Below are positions 1 through 8,537 of a DNA stretch of 64,000 bases, one piece after another. Where the stretch lies: contig JAKOQB010000228.1 in the NCBI GenBank assembly GCA_029778535.1, positions 1 through 64,000 on the forward strand, written 5' to 3'. The DNA comes from Pseudomonadota bacterium (GTDB taxonomy: Bacteria > Pseudomonadota > Gammaproteobacteria > Burkholderiales > Burkholderiaceae_F). Every line of letters starts with the position of its first letter. Within the stretch, counting starts at the first letter, position 1. Below the pieces are notes generated by a model. The model was not told the DNA's origin. It ran no database searches and saw only the letters and a list, made by a program, of their open reading frames with translations. A program made the position numbers and the translations under genes.

Positions 1-134
1 CGCCAGCCCTGCGCCGCCAGCAGAATCACGCGGGCGCGCTGCTGTACGCGCGCCTGCACGCGCCGGCGTTTGGACAAGGTGCGCAACTCGCGCTCGGCGT
101 GCGCACCCAGTTCGATCTTCACCGCAACTCGCAT
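1..134 (-). CDS. IS630-family transposase, N-terminal part (gene runs off the left edge)
   Basis: Reading leftward from an ATG at 134, the first 44 codons encode a basic segment rich in Arg with the pattern IEL..HAERELRTLSKRRR followed by RARVILLAAQGW. This is the start of the helix-turn-helix region typical of IS630/Tc1-mariner transposases, which cut and paste at TA dinucleotides using a DDE active site. The catalytic part lies outside the window. An AGGAGG-like ribosome site sits about 8 bases upstream of the ATG, supporting this start. The strand faces away from the truncated gene at 202-783. The family call rests on a short stretch, so it is good but not certain. Confidence 0.75.
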   Translation of the reverse strand, partial: MRVAVKIELGAHAERELRTLSKRRRVQARVQQRARVILLAAQGW

Positions 135-200
135 CGCTCCAGCCTCCTGGAGCAGGAGAGTGTGCCTGCGAAGATAAGTTCAATTAATTTCGACGCACTA
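1..200. mobile_element. Right-hand end of an IS630-type insertion sequence
   Basis: The transposase start codon lies at 134 and the remaining 65 bases to about 200 read as an insertion-sequence end, with an AT-rich stretch (about 172-191) in an otherwise GC-rich region. IS630 elements insert at TA, and a TA lies at 199-200, exactly where the interrupted reading frame of the next gene becomes coding-like. The other inverted repeat is outside the window, so the exact boundary is inferred. Confidence 0.55.
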
Positions 201-201
201 C

Positions 202-783
202 ACTAGCACGGTCGTCGTCCCCGTGCCGCCACGCATGGATCTGAACCATTATGGAACTCTGGGCGTCATCGAATTCGACTCCAACGCCGACCGGGCGATC
301 AACGCCCAAGCAAGGCGGCAGTTCGAAGAGCAGATCCACGCTGCCCAACCGGGCACGCGCTTGATCGCGCTGGGAAATCGCTGGGCCGTGCTCGCAGCGG
401 TCGGCGGCGCGCAGTTCGATGTGAGCGCGCTGCAGAAGATCGGACAGAATTACGGCGTCGATGCTGTCTTTTCCGGCGAGATCGTGTATTCGGATCCAAA
501 GACCGATGTCACGCTCACCGACCTCAACCGGCTCAGTGGCCGCGTGAGCACCGAAATCAAGGGCGACATCTCGAGCCGGCTGATGGGGACGAAGACCGGT
601 GCCGGCGTGTGGAGCAGCTCTGCCTGGGCGAAACGGCAGATCGGCCGCGTCACCGTGTCGACCGACCGTGGCGTGAACGCCAGGATGAACAGTTCGGATC
701 CGCGCGAGGAAATGTTGCCGGCGCTGGTCTTTCACCTCACGCAGGATTTCCGGCCAAGCACGGCGCGCCGGCGCGTGGATTAG
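202..783 (+). pseudogene. 5'-truncated surface lipoprotein-like protein, beheaded by the IS630 element
   Basis: The frame is open from 178 to the TAG at 781. Coding-like sequence begins around 202 (T-S-T-V-V-V-P-V-P-P-R), upstream of the first usable starts (GTG 223, ATG 235). The family I recall has this VPVPPRxDL motif directly after a lipoprotein cysteine, so the signal peptide and lipobox appear to have been cut off by the insertion. The rest (about 190 residues) looks complete, with a GVIEFDSNAD strand motif and a YGVDAVFSGE motif as in the CsgG/LpoB-like periplasmic fold. Without a signal peptide the product would stay in the cytoplasm and probably be non-functional. The fold assignment is tentative. 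Confidence 0.55.
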
Positions 784-836
784 GTCGGGCGCTTCAGTTA
801 CCGCACCGGGCGGTCGCGGAACCGCGTCGGCTTGCC

Positions 837-1775
837 TTACTGGCTGCGCACCATCTGCACGATCTGGTTGACGTCGACGGTGCGCGCCGTGGCCTCGATC
901 TGCGGCAGGTATTGCGCCTGCAGCTGCTTCGCCTCGCCGAGCAGGCCGTTGAACGCGTCCTTCAGCATCTGGGTACTCATCGTGCGGCCGCCGGCGTAGT
1001 AGCGCCTGGCCACCTGCCCGAGGGCATACGTGGTCGCGAACGAGAACGCGATGCCGGTGGCGCCGCGCGCCAGCCCGCCGACGATCCCGCCCGCGACCCG
1101 GCCGAACAATCCGCCGATCAGCTTGCGGCCGATCTGCTCCAGGTACTGCCCGGTCAGGCCCACGCCCATCGCGGCGAGCAGGTCCCTGATGTGCCCGCGG
1201 TCGAGTTCGTAGCCGTGCGCCTTGCCCACGCGGTAAACCATCTTCATCTGCAGCGGGATGATCGCCATCGACGCCATCGACTGCGGCAGCAGCTCGAGCG
1301 CGCCGTTCAGGATCGAGTAGTTGAGGATCATCTTGTCGAGATCGGCGTCGGGCACGGCCGGCTGGCTCGCAACCACCGGGCCGGCGGGAGCGCCATTTTC
1401 GAGCGGCACCGTGGCCAGCGCATCGGCGGTCGCCGCCGGCTGCGCGATCTGCGGCTGGGTGAAGCCCAGTGCGTTGCCGAGCTCCGCCAGGAAGCGCGTC
1501 TCCGCGTCGTTGCGCAGCTTGTCGGCGTCGCACACGCCGACCGCCAGCTCGTAGGCGAGCTGCTTGAGCTCCGGTGCGGCGAGCTGCGCGGCCGCGCTCG
1601 CGACCGTCGCGCGCTTCAGCAGTACGTCCTGGTACAGCGCCGCGGTGTTGACGTCGCCGCCGAGCGATTCGATCACGCGCCGCAATTCGTCGCGCTCGGC
1701 GTCCGAGCTGCTGCGGTCGGCAAACGCGGCCAGCACGGCGATGGCGAGGATGGCCTGCTTCTCGGTCGGATTCAT
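837..1775 (-). CDS. TerB-like / DUF697-type membrane-associated protein
   Basis: 312 residues. Residues 1-110 are a helical, acidic domain resembling TerB or DUF533 modules. A Pro/Ala-rich linker (about 110-140) follows, and residues 150-270 form a Gly/Ala-rich region with GGLFGRVAGGIVGG that resembles the DUF697 (YcjF-type) membrane-associated domain. The C-terminal 40 residues are a predicted amphipathic helix. No enzyme motif is visible. The gene stands alone, convergent with the truncated lipoprotein-like gene and divergent from the Crp/Fnr gene. Function unknown; members of these families are linked to membrane stress and tellurite resistance, but nothing here shows that directly. Confidence 0.6.
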   Translation of the reverse strand: MNPTEKQAILAIAVLAAFADRSSSDAERDELRRVIESLGGDVNTAALYQDVLLKRATVASAAAQLAAPELKQLAYELAVGVCDADKLRNDAETRFLAELGNALGFTQPQIAQPAATADALATVPLENGAPAGPVVASQPAVPDADLDKMILNYSILNGALELLPQSMASMAIIPLQMKMVYRVGKAHGYELDRGHIRDLLAAMGVGLTGQYLEQIGRKLIGGLFGRVAGGIVGGLARGATGIAFSFATTYALGQVARRYYAGGRTMSTQMLKDAFNGLLGEAKQLQAQYLPQIEATARTVDVNQIVQMVRSQ

Positions 1776-1957
1776 CGTATGCCTCGCATGCGGTTCAGGT
1801 TCGTCCAGCGCCGGATGCCGCCGGCGCGGTGCGGCTCAAGCCCGGGAAATCCCTTCACGCTCCATGTCGCCGCGTGACGCGATTGTGCCGAAACCGCGCC
1901 CGCAAGTCGGGCGGGCACGCGATAATCGCGCTGCGTCCAGACCTGCGGGCAGACCCG

Positions 1958-2671
1958 ATGCCGACCCCACCTTCCACCCCCTTCGAGCGCGTCGTTGCCG
2001 CGTATCCGTCGCTGGCCGGCCTGACGCCGGCGCTGCGCGACGAAGTCGAGCGGAATCTGAACGTGATGCGCATGCCGGCGGGCACGCCGATGTTTCGCGA
2101 GCAGGATTCGTGTGCCGCGTTCCCGATCATCCTGTCCGGCCGCGTGCGCATCGCGCGCACGATGGAAAGCGGCCGCGAACTGGTGCTGTACGACGTCGAG
2201 CCGGGCGAAAGCTGCGTGCTGTCGACGAGCTGCCTGCTCGGCAACTCGCGCTACAACGCGCACGCGCAGTGCGCGACCGAAGTCGAACTGGCCACGCTGC
2301 CGCGCGCGGTGTTCGACCGGCTCGTCACCGAGCACCGGCCGTTCCGCGAGGCGGTGTTCCACCTGTTCGGCGAGCGTCTGGTGCGGCTGGTCGAGCTGGT
2401 GGAGTCGATCGGCTTCCAGCGACTCGACCAGCGGCTGGCCGCCGCGCTCCTCGGCAAGGGGCAGCACATCGCCACGTCGCACGAGCAGCTCGCGCACCAG
2501 CTCGCGGTCTCGCGCGAGTCGATCAGCCGCATGCTCAAGCAGTTCGAGGAGCACGGCTTTGTCAAGCTCGGGCGTGGCTCGATCGAGATCCTGCAACCGC
2601 GCGAATTGCGTCGCGTTGCGACCGGCCAGGCCGCCGCCGCGGCCGCGGCCGAGGGTGACAAGAATCACTGA
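1958..2671 (+). CDS. Crp/Fnr-family transcriptional regulator
   Basis: I chose the ATG at 1958 (237 residues); the frame is open further upstream to 1829, but that extension is Arg-rich and does not look like protein. Residues about 20-140 form the cyclic-nucleotide-binding-type beta barrel (FREQDSCAAFPIILSGRVRIA) and residues about 165-225 a winged HTH with the recognition helix VSRESISRMLKQFEEHGFV. A GESCVLSTSCLLGN motif places two cysteines in the sensor barrel, but there is no N-terminal FNR-type cysteine cluster. Regulators with this motif often precede a DUF2892 gene in betaproteobacteria, as here (77 bases downstream), so DUF2892 is a likely target. The signal is unknown; redox or sulfur sensing is a guess. 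Confidence 0.85.
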   Translation: MPTPPSTPFERVVAAYPSLAGLTPALRDEVERNLNVMRMPAGTPMFREQDSCAAFPIILSGRVRIARTMESGRELVLYDVEPGESCVLSTSCLLGNSRYNAHAQCATEVELATLPRAVFDRLVTEHRPFREAVFHLFGERLVRLVELVESIGFQRLDQRLAAALLGKGQHIATSHEQLAHQLAVSRESISRMLKQFEEHGFVKLGRGSIEILQPRELRRVATGQAAAAAAAEGDKNH

Positions 2672-2748
2672 GATGACGGACCGTACCCCCTAGAGTTCCG
2701 CCGGCTGCCCGTCGCGGGCAGGTGGCGTGAATTCATCCGGAGAATGCA

Positions 2749-2952
2749 ATGAAAGCCAATGTCGGTGGTATCGACCGTGTGCTGCGAATCGTCGCAGGGA
2801 TCGTACTGATCGCGCTCACCCTGATGAACGTGATCGGCCTGTGGGGCTGGATCGGCGTGGTCCCGCTCGTTACCGGGCTGTTTCGCTTCTGCCCGGCGTA
2901 TTCGCTGTTCGGAATGAACACCTGCCCGATGAAGCAGGCCGCCGGGAAGTAG
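2749..2952 (+). CDS. DUF2892 (YgaP-type) small inner-membrane protein
   Basis: 67 residues: a short N-terminal MKANVGGIDRVLRI motif, then two closely spaced membrane helices (about residues 13-30 and 33-50), ending in a FCPAYSLFGMNTCPMK motif. This is the DUF2892 pattern, also found as the membrane part of the rhodanese YgaP. The two conserved cysteines (CPAY and TCPM) are present. It follows the Crp/Fnr gene in the same direction, separated by a 77-base gap that may hold its own promoter. Likely role: membrane accessory to sulfur or redox metabolism, inferred only from family context. Confidence 0.85.
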   Translation: MKANVGGIDRVLRIVAGIVLIALTLMNVIGLWGWIGVVPLVTGLFRFCPAYSLFGMNTCPMKQAAGK

Positions 2953-3063
2953 CCGCCGAACCGGCGCGCGCCGGCGCAACCGCATTGACCTTGCGCGCCA
3001 TCGCCTGCGCGCGCCTGCCGTACACTGGCCGCGTCAAGAAAAAGGGAGCGCGCGCGGGCCACG

Positions 3064-3963
3064 ATGAAGATCCTGATCCCGGTCGACGGCAGCAAGTTCA
3101 GCACGGCGGCGGTCGGTTTCGTCGCCTCGCGCGCGACGCTCATCGGCAAGAACCCGTCGATCGAACTGCTGAACGTGCAGACGCCGGTGCCGTCGCGCGC
3201 GGCGAGCGTGGTCGGCAAGGCCGCGGTCAAGTCCTATCACGACGACGAGGCGGCGCGCGTGCTCAAGCCCGCCGTCAGCGCGCTCGCCAAGGCCGGCATG
3301 ACCGCGGACAGCGGCTACGCGATCGGGCACCCGGCCGAGGAAATCGCGCGTCAGGCCGACGCCGACGACGTGGACCTGATCGTGATGGGCGCGCATGGCC
3401 ATGGCGCGCTGATGCAGCTCGTGTTCGGCTCGGTCACGCACGGCGTGCTCGCGCGCACGAAGCGTCCGGTGCTGCTGGTGCGCGATCGCGCCGCGCCGAA
3501 GGCCGATTCGCTGCGCGTCGGCATCGCGGTCGACGGCAGCAAGTATGGCCGCGCCGCGGTCCGCTACGTGCTGAAGCACCGTGACCTCTTCGGTGCCGCG
3601 CCTGCATTCATTCTGATGCACGTGGTGCCGGACTTCGCCGGCGCGGTGATGCCCGACATGGCGGGGCTGGCACTGCCGGCCTACTCGGACGAAGAGATCA
3701 AGGCGATGCAGCGCAAGGCGTTCGACACCGCGGTGGCGCCGCTGCGCAAGCTGTTCGAGAAGGACGGCGTGAAGTTCGAGGAAGTCTGCCTGTCCGGCGC
3801 GGCCGCGGAGGAGATCGCCGCGTTCGCGAAGAAGCGCAAGCTCGACGTGCTCGTGCTCGGCTCGCACGGACACGGTGCGTTCAAGGCCGCCGTCCTCGGT
3901 TCGGTCGTCACGCGCGTGGCGCACATCAGCGCGCTGCCGCTGCTGCTGGTGCGCGAGGCGTAG
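3064..3963 (+). CDS. Universal stress protein with two UspA domains
   Basis: 299 residues made of two tandem UspA domains (about 1-143 and 150-299). Each starts with an ILIPVDGS or VGIAVDGS strand and ends with the ATP-binding loop: GAHGHG...FGS in the first, GSHGHG...LGS in the second. Such tandem proteins act as cytoplasmic stress or energy-state factors that bind ATP. The start ATG at 3064 directly gives the first domain strand. It sits 111 bases after the DUF2892 gene and may be co-regulated by the upstream Crp/Fnr protein, as is common for usp genes in low-oxygen regulons; I saw no clear FNR box. Confidence 0.92.
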   Translation: MKILIPVDGSKFSTAAVGFVASRATLIGKNPSIELLNVQTPVPSRAASVVGKAAVKSYHDDEAARVLKPAVSALAKAGMTADSGYAIGHPAEEIARQADADDVDLIVMGAHGHGALMQLVFGSVTHGVLARTKRPVLLVRDRAAPKADSLRVGIAVDGSKYGRAAVRYVLKHRDLFGAAPAFILMHVVPDFAGAVMPDMAGLALPAYSDEEIKAMQRKAFDTAVAPLRKLFEKDGVKFEEVCLSGAAAEEIAAFAKKRKLDVLVLGSHGHGAFKAAVLGSVVTRVAHISALPLLLVREA

Positions 3964-3992
3964 CGGCGGCCGCGTGCGCGCGCTGGCCGCCG
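3963..3992 (+). terminator. Hairpin directly after the usp gene
   Basis: A 9-base inverted repeat (GCGGCGGCC and GGCCGCCGC, loop about 12 bases) begins at the last base of the stop codon. There is no clear T-run after it, so it is a putative terminator or mRNA-stabilising hairpin. Confidence 0.4.
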
Positions 3993-4393
3993 CGCGCTCG
4001 TGCCATGGTCGTTCCGGCGCACGCGCTTCGCGTCGCCGGCGACGGGCGAGCTGATTGCGCTGACAAATTCCTGCATCATCGCCCCCTCGAGTTCGTCATG
4101 AAGGACGCGGCGCCCGGCCGGGCAGGTCGATCAGTGCGCCGGTCGCGTCGGCGTGCCTGCCGTGGATCAGGTGGTCGAGTTCCTTGTGCTGGCGGGGCCG
4201 CCCGCACTTGACGGGTTAGTGGGCGGCGCTGCCGGCGGGCGGCGCGGCGCACTTCGAATCCCTGGGCGGATCCGGTGCAGCCAGCGATCCCGGTCGGGCC
4301 GGCGTACGGCGGTTCCTTCGAATCGCCCCTGCCTCGGCCGCCGATGGGCACCGCTCACCTTCGCCACCGGTTTGCGAGAATCCGCCCCGCACA
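3993..4393. other. Gap of about 400 bases without a supportable gene
   Basis: No convincing gene is present. On the minus strand, about 4102-4218 reads well for some 38 codons (PRQHKELDHLIHGRHADATG and onward) between two stops without a start codon. It could be the tail of a lost gene; I do not recognise it. The promoter of the following four-gene operon probably lies near the right end. Confidence 0.3.
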
Positions 4394-5299
4394 ATGCAGA
4401 AGAACGATCGCCTCTTCTCTTCGCCCGTGCTTGCGTGGTACTTCGTCACGGTGTGGGGTTCGGGCTATCTCGCCACCAAGGTCGGCATCCAGTACGCGCC
4501 GCCGTTCACGTTTCTGACGCTGCGGTTCGCGTTCGGCATCGTGCTGCTGTTGCCGCTGCTGGCGTGGTGGCACGCGCAGGAGCCGCTGCGCTTTCCGGCC
4601 AGCGCGAGCGAATGGCGCCACGTCGCGGTCGCCGGCGTGCTGATGCACGCGGCCAACCTCGGCGCCAGCCACTATTCGCAGTACCTCGGCATGTCGGCGG
4701 GCGTCACCGCGCTGGTACTCGCCGCGCAGCCGCTCGCCACCGCGTTCATCGCCGCCGCCTTCATGGGCGAGCGGCTCAAGCCGTATCAGTGGCTCGGCGT
4801 ACTGCTCGGACTGCTGGGCGTCGCGTTCGTGGTGTGGCACAAGATCGACGTGCGCGCGATCTCGTGGGGCGCGACTGCCGCGGTGCTGATCGCGCTGGCG
4901 TCGATCACCGCGGGCACGCTGTATCAGCGCATCTTCTGCCCGCGCGTCGACCTGCGCGCGGCGTCGATCGTGCAGTTCGCCGCCACGCTCGCGGTACTGG
5001 CGCCGCTGGCGGTCGCGGTCGAGGGCTTCACCGTGCGCTGGGCCTGGCAACTGTTCGCGTCGATCGCGTTCCTGGTGATCCTGGCGTCGATCTTCGCGGT
5101 CAATGCGCTGCACACGCTGATGCGCCGGGGCGAGTCCACGCGCGTGACCAGCCTGCTTTACCTGACGCCGATCATGGCGGTGATCCTCGAATGGCTGATG
5201 TTCGGCGTCGTGCCGACCGCGCTCACGGTGGTCGGCATCGCGGTCACCTGCGCCGGCGTGGCGCTGGTAGCGTGGACGCCAAGGGGTCGCGCGGGATGA
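4394..5299 (+). CDS. EamA/DMT-family metabolite exporter
   Basis: 301 residues with ten predicted membrane helices arranged as two EamA repeats (about 10-140 and 155-295). The first opens with WYFVTVWGSGYLATKVGI, the typical helix 1 of drug/metabolite transporters; the second repeat ends TSLLYLTPIMAVILEWLMFG. Family members export amino acids, nucleobases or similar small molecules; the substrate cannot be read from sequence. It is the first of four genes joined by 4-base start/stop overlaps (EamA, MFS, ChaC, PdxH), so transcription and translation are probably coupled. Confidence 0.9.
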   Translation: MQKNDRLFSSPVLAWYFVTVWGSGYLATKVGIQYAPPFTFLTLRFAFGIVLLLPLLAWWHAQEPLRFPASASEWRHVAVAGVLMHAANLGASHYSQYLGMSAGVTALVLAAQPLATAFIAAAFMGERLKPYQWLGVLLGLLGVAFVVWHKIDVRAISWGATAAVLIALASITAGTLYQRIFCPRVDLRAASIVQFAATLAVLAPLAVAVEGFTVRWAWQLFASIAFLVILASIFAVNALHTLMRRGESTRVTSLLYLTPIMAVILEWLMFGVVPTALTVVGIAVTCAGVALVAWTPRGRAG

Positions 5300-6447
5300 A
5301 GCTGCCGCAGATCATCGCGTTCGCGGTGTTCGGCCACATCGCGTTCGTGTCGACGCGGATGGCGGGTTCGCTGTACGCGCTGGCCAACGGCGCGTCGACC
5401 TTCACCGTCGGCGTGCTGATGGCGCTGTTCGCGCTGGTGCCGATGCTGACCGCGGTGCCGGCCGGCCGCTGGCTCGACGCGGTCGGCGTGCGCCGGCCGC
5501 TGCTGATCGGGATGGTGATGATCCTGGGCGGCGCACTGCTGCCGGCGGCGTTTTCGTACGAGGTCGCCGACATCGCGCCGCTGCTGGTCAGCGCGTCCCT
5601 GGTCGGCACCGGCATGATGCTGGTGCAGCTCACCACGCAGAACCTGGTCGGCGAGCGCGCCGATCCCGCCAATCGCGCCGAAGCGTTCTCGTGGCTCGCA
5701 CTCGGCGCGTCGGTGTCGGGCTTCACCGGTCCCGTGATCACCGGCTTCCTGATCGAGGGGTTCGGACACCGGATTGCGTTCTCGCTGTTCGCGCTGGAAA
5801 TGCTGGTCGCGTTCGCCTTCCTGCGCCGGCGCTGGCACGAGCTGCCGGCGCACCACACGACGGCGCGCACCGCCGCGCCGCCGCCGATGTTCGACCTGTT
5901 CCGCTTGCGCGCGGTGCGCACCATTTTGCTGCTGAACGGACTGCTGTCGTCCGCGTGGGACCTGCAGACGTTCATGATTCCGGTGCACGGCACGCGCGTT
6001 GGGTTGAGCGCGGGAGAGATCGGACTGGTGCTGGGCAGCTTCGCGGTGGCGACGTTCACGATCCGGCTGGCGCTGGCGCGGCTGTCGCGCTCGCTGTCCG
6101 AGTGGCAGGTGCTGACGTACACGCTCTTCACTGCGGGCGTTGCCTACCTGCTGATGCCTTTCTTCGGCAGCTTCTGGCCGCTGGCCGCGTGCGCGTTCCT
6201 GCTCGGGCTCGGCCTCGGTGCCGCGCAGCCGAACGTGATGTCGCTGCTGCACGGCGCGACGCCCGAGGGCCGGATCGGCGAGGCGCTGGGCCTGCGCACG
6301 ACCGTGATGAACAGCAGCCACGTCGCGCTGCCGCTGGTGTTCGGCGCCGCCGGCGCGGTGGTCGGCGCCGCCGCCCTGTTCGGCACGATGGCGGCGCTGC
6401 TCGGCGCCGCCGGCGTCGCCACGCTTCGACTGCAGCGGAATCGATGA
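5296..6447 (+). CDS. Major facilitator superfamily transporter
   Basis: 383 residues, about 12 membrane helices. The ATG at 5296 overlaps the EamA stop (ATGA), which fixes the start although the frame is open for more than a kilobase upstream. The loop between helices 2 and 3 reads PAGRWLDAVGVRRPLLIG, matching the MFS motif A. The second half begins near residue 200 after a hydrophilic loop rich in His, Thr and Ala. The protein resembles small-molecule efflux MFS carriers; the substrate is unknown. Its coupling to an EamA exporter suggests the two handle the same or related compounds, which is inference. Confidence 0.88.
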   Translation: MKLPQIIAFAVFGHIAFVSTRMAGSLYALANGASTFTVGVLMALFALVPMLTAVPAGRWLDAVGVRRPLLIGMVMILGGALLPAAFSYEVADIAPLLVSASLVGTGMMLVQLTTQNLVGERADPANRAEAFSWLALGASVSGFTGPVITGFLIEGFGHRIAFSLFALEMLVAFAFLRRRWHELPAHHTTARTAAPPPMFDLFRLRAVRTILLLNGLLSSAWDLQTFMIPVHGTRVGLSAGEIGLVLGSFAVATFTIRLALARLSRSLSEWQVLTYTLFTAGVAYLLMPFFGSFWPLAACAFLLGLGLGAAQPNVMSLLHGATPEGRIGEALGLRTTVMNSSHVALPLVFGAAGAVVGAAALFGTMAALLGAAGVATLRLQRNR

Positions 6448-7061
6448 ACCTCGTCGCACCGCCCCGGCAAACGCCTGCACAGATGCGCGCCACGCTCGCC
6501 GCGGCGCTCGCGCACTGGAACGGCCGCGATCCGCTGTGGGTGTTCGGCTACGGCTCGCTGATCTGGAACCCGGAACTCGACTTCGACCGCCGCGCGCCCG
6601 CGCGTGTGTACGGCTATCACCGCAAGCTGTGCCTGCGTTCGGTGCGCAACCGCGGCACGCAGGATTGCCCGGGACTGGTTGCCGGGCTGGATCGCGGCGG
6701 CTCGTGCTGCGGCGTCGTTTATCGCGTGCCGGCGGGGGCCGTTCACGCGCAATTCGAGCGCCTGTGGGAGCGCGAGATGTTCATGGGGTCGTACCAGCCG
6801 ACCTGGCTCGCCTGCCGCCGGCTTGACCGGCCACAGGCGGTCAGCGCGCTCGCCTTCGTGGTCCGGCGCGACGCGTTCAACTACTGCGGCAAGCTGGCCG
6901 AGCGCGAGATGATCGACATCCTGCGCCGCGCGTGCGGGATCTACGGCAGCAGCCTTGAGTATCTGCGGGGCATCGTGCACAGTCTGCGCGACGCCGGCCT
7001 GCGCGATCCGCACCTGGAGCGGCTGGCCCGCCGCGCCGAGCGGGCGGAAAGAGCCGAATGA
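6444..7061 (+). CDS. chaC: ChaC-type gamma-glutamylcyclotransferase
   Basis: 205 residues. The substrate-binding motif [10 protein letters not shown] lies at about residues 33-42, and [11 protein letters not shown] carries the conserved catalytic Glu. ChaC enzymes cleave glutathione to 5-oxoproline and Cys-Gly in the cytoplasm. The ATG at 6444 overlaps the MFS stop by 4 bases. The C-terminus is Arg/Glu rich. Its place between two transporters and PdxH is unusual; coupled expression with exporters could point to export of glutathione breakdown products or conjugates, but that is only a suggestion. Confidence 0.9.
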   Translation: MNLVAPPRQTPAQMRATLAAALAHWNGRDPLWVFGYGSLIWNPELDFDRRAPARVYGYHRKLCLRSVRNRGTQDCPGLVAGLDRGGSCCGVVYRVPAGAVHAQFERLWEREMFMGSYQPTWLACRRLDRPQAVSALAFVVRRDAFNYCGKLAEREMIDILRRACGIYGSSLEYLRGIVHSLRDAGLRDPHLERLARRAERAERAE

Positions 7062-7696
7062 CCCACTCGATTGCCGACCTTCGCAGCGAATACGCGCGCG
7101 CCGCGCTCGACGAGTCGCACGCCGATGCCGATCCGATCCGCCAGTTCGCCCACTGGTGGGACGAGGCGATCAAGTCGCAGCTGCCCGAGCCCAACGCGAT
7201 GACGCTCGCCACTGCCGATGCGAGCGGGCGGCCGTCGGCGCGCGTGGTGCTGCTGAAGGGCTTCGACGACAACGGTTTCGTGTTCTTTACCAACTACGAC
7301 AGCCGCAAGGGCGCGGAGCTGGCCGCCAACCCGCGGGCGGCGTTGCTGTTCTTCTGGCCGGAACTGGAGCGCCAGGTGCGCGTCGACGGCGAAGTGGAGC
7401 GCGTGTCCGCGGCCGAGTCGGACGCCTACTTCCGCAGCCGCCCGCTGGCCAGCCGCATCGGCGCCTGGGCCTCGCCGCAGAGCCGGCCCATTTCCGGCCG
7501 CGCCTGGCTGATGGCGCGGGTCGCCGAGATGGGCGTGCGGCACGGATTGAATCCCGACCGGCCGCCGCACTGGGGCGGGTTTCGCGTGCGCCCGCAGGCG
7601 ATCGAGTTCTGGCAGGGCCGCCCGTCACGTCTGCACGATCGGCTGCTGTACACGCGCGACGCCGGCGCGTGGCAGCGGCAGCGGCTGGCACCCTGA
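7058..7696 (+). CDS. pdxH: Pyridoxamine/pyridoxine 5'-phosphate oxidase
   Basis: 212 residues, the normal length. The FMN-binding core is seen in [20 protein letters not shown] and [13 protein letters not shown], and the C-terminal dimer/substrate motif in [15 protein letters not shown] followed by [10 protein letters not shown]. The enzyme oxidises pyridoxine or pyridoxamine phosphate to pyridoxal phosphate with FMN and O2. It begins at an ATG overlapping the chaC stop by 4 bases and closes the operon. All recognisable FMN and phosphate contacts of the family are present. Confidence 0.96.
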   Translation: MTHSIADLRSEYARAALDESHADADPIRQFAHWWDEAIKSQLPEPNAMTLATADASGRPSARVVLLKGFDDNGFVFFTNYDSRKGAELAANPRAALLFFWPELERQVRVDGEVERVSAAESDAYFRSRPLASRIGAWASPQSRPISGRAWLMARVAEMGVRHGLNPDRPPHWGGFRVRPQAIEFWQGRPSRLHDRLLYTRDAGAWQRQRLAP

Positions 7697-7749
7697 CCGA
7701 CGCACCGCCGACGCGCTGCTTACTGCGTTCACGCTAGGCCACCGGTGCC

Positions 7750-7790
7750 TGAATATTCACCGCCCGACCGGCGGTCGGCGTGAGTAGAAT
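7750..7790 (+). promoter_or_regulatory. Possible control region of the two-component operon
   Basis: The 161-base gap before the response regulator holds a palindrome TGAATATTCA (7750-7759), an inverted repeat CCGACC-GGC-GGTCGG (7764-7778) and a TAGAAT that could be a -10 box (7785-7790). No matching -35 box is clear, so a regulator-dependent promoter is possible. Confidence 0.3.
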
Positions 7791-7857
7791 CGGTCCATCG
7801 CCTGTTTTGGGCGACAGTCGTCGAAATGCGCATCCCCTCCTTGCAGGACGGTAGACC

Positions 7858-8529
7858 ATGAGCACCGAGCCGATTTCGATCCTGATCGTCGAAGACGAAC
7901 CCGAGTTCCGGCGGCGATTCACCCAGATCATCGAAAACGAACCGTCGATGCGGCTGGTCGGCGTCGCATCGAACAAGCGCGACGCGCAGTCGCTGATCGA
8001 GCGCGAGGAATTCGACGTGATGCTGATCGACCTCGGATTGCCGGACGGCAACGGCACCGAACTGATCCGCCAGGTCAGCCAGCGCCGCCCCGACACCGAC
8101 ATCATGGTCGTGACCGTGTTCGGCGACGAGCAGCATGTGGTGAGCGCCATCGAAGCCGGCGCCACCGGCTACATCCTGAAGGATTCGACGCCGGCCGACG
8201 TGATCTCGTGCATCAAGCTGCTGCGCGCCGGCGGCTCGCCGGTCAGCCCGGTGGTGGCGCGCAGCGTGCTGCGCGCGATCCGCAACCGCATGGGCGGCAC
8301 GTCGACCCGCTCGTCGACCGCGCCGGAGAACAACCCGCTGTCGGCGCGCGAGACCGAGATCCTGCAGCTGCTCGCCAAGGGCATGAGCTTCAACGAGATC
8401 GGCGAGATCCTCGGCATCTCGCCGCACACGGTGACCGCGCACATCAAGAAGATCTACCGCAAGCTCGCGGTGCACTCGCGCGGCGAGGCGGTGTACGAGG
8501 CCACGCAAATGGGACTGCTGCGCAGTTGA
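7858..8529 (+). CDS. NarL/FixJ-type response regulator
   Basis: 223 residues. Receiver domain 6-125 with acidic pocket E12-D13, phosphorylation site D58 in LIDLGLPD, and lysine in YILKDSTP. A linker follows, then a LuxR-type HTH from about 158 to 220 (LSARETEILQLLAKGMSFNE and SPHTVTAHIKKIYRKL). The protein will dimerise and bind DNA when phosphorylated. The next gene, a HisKA_3 kinase, begins within a few bases of the stop and is clearly its partner. The target genes are unknown; the neighbouring qhp operon, which lacks its usual regulator, is one candidate. Confidence 0.93.
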   Translation: MSTEPISILIVEDEPEFRRRFTQIIENEPSMRLVGVASNKRDAQSLIEREEFDVMLIDLGLPDGNGTELIRQVSQRRPDTDIMVVTVFGDEQHVVSAIEAGATGYILKDSTPADVISCIKLLRAGGSPVSPVVARSVLRAIRNRMGGTSTRSSTAPENNPLSARETEILQLLAKGMSFNEIGEILGISPHTVTAHIKKIYRKLAVHSRGEAVYEATQMGLLRS

Positions 8530-8537
8530 CGCAAACG

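Noticed and set aside
1829..1957. An N-terminal extension of the Crp/Fnr protein
   Set aside because: The 43 extra codons are Arg/Cys-rich and unlike the family; ATG 1958 gives the normal start.
4153..5295. A 764-codon protein from 4153 to 6447
   Set aside because: The first 380 codons are a shadow of the EamA gene; the MFS protein starts at ATG 5296.
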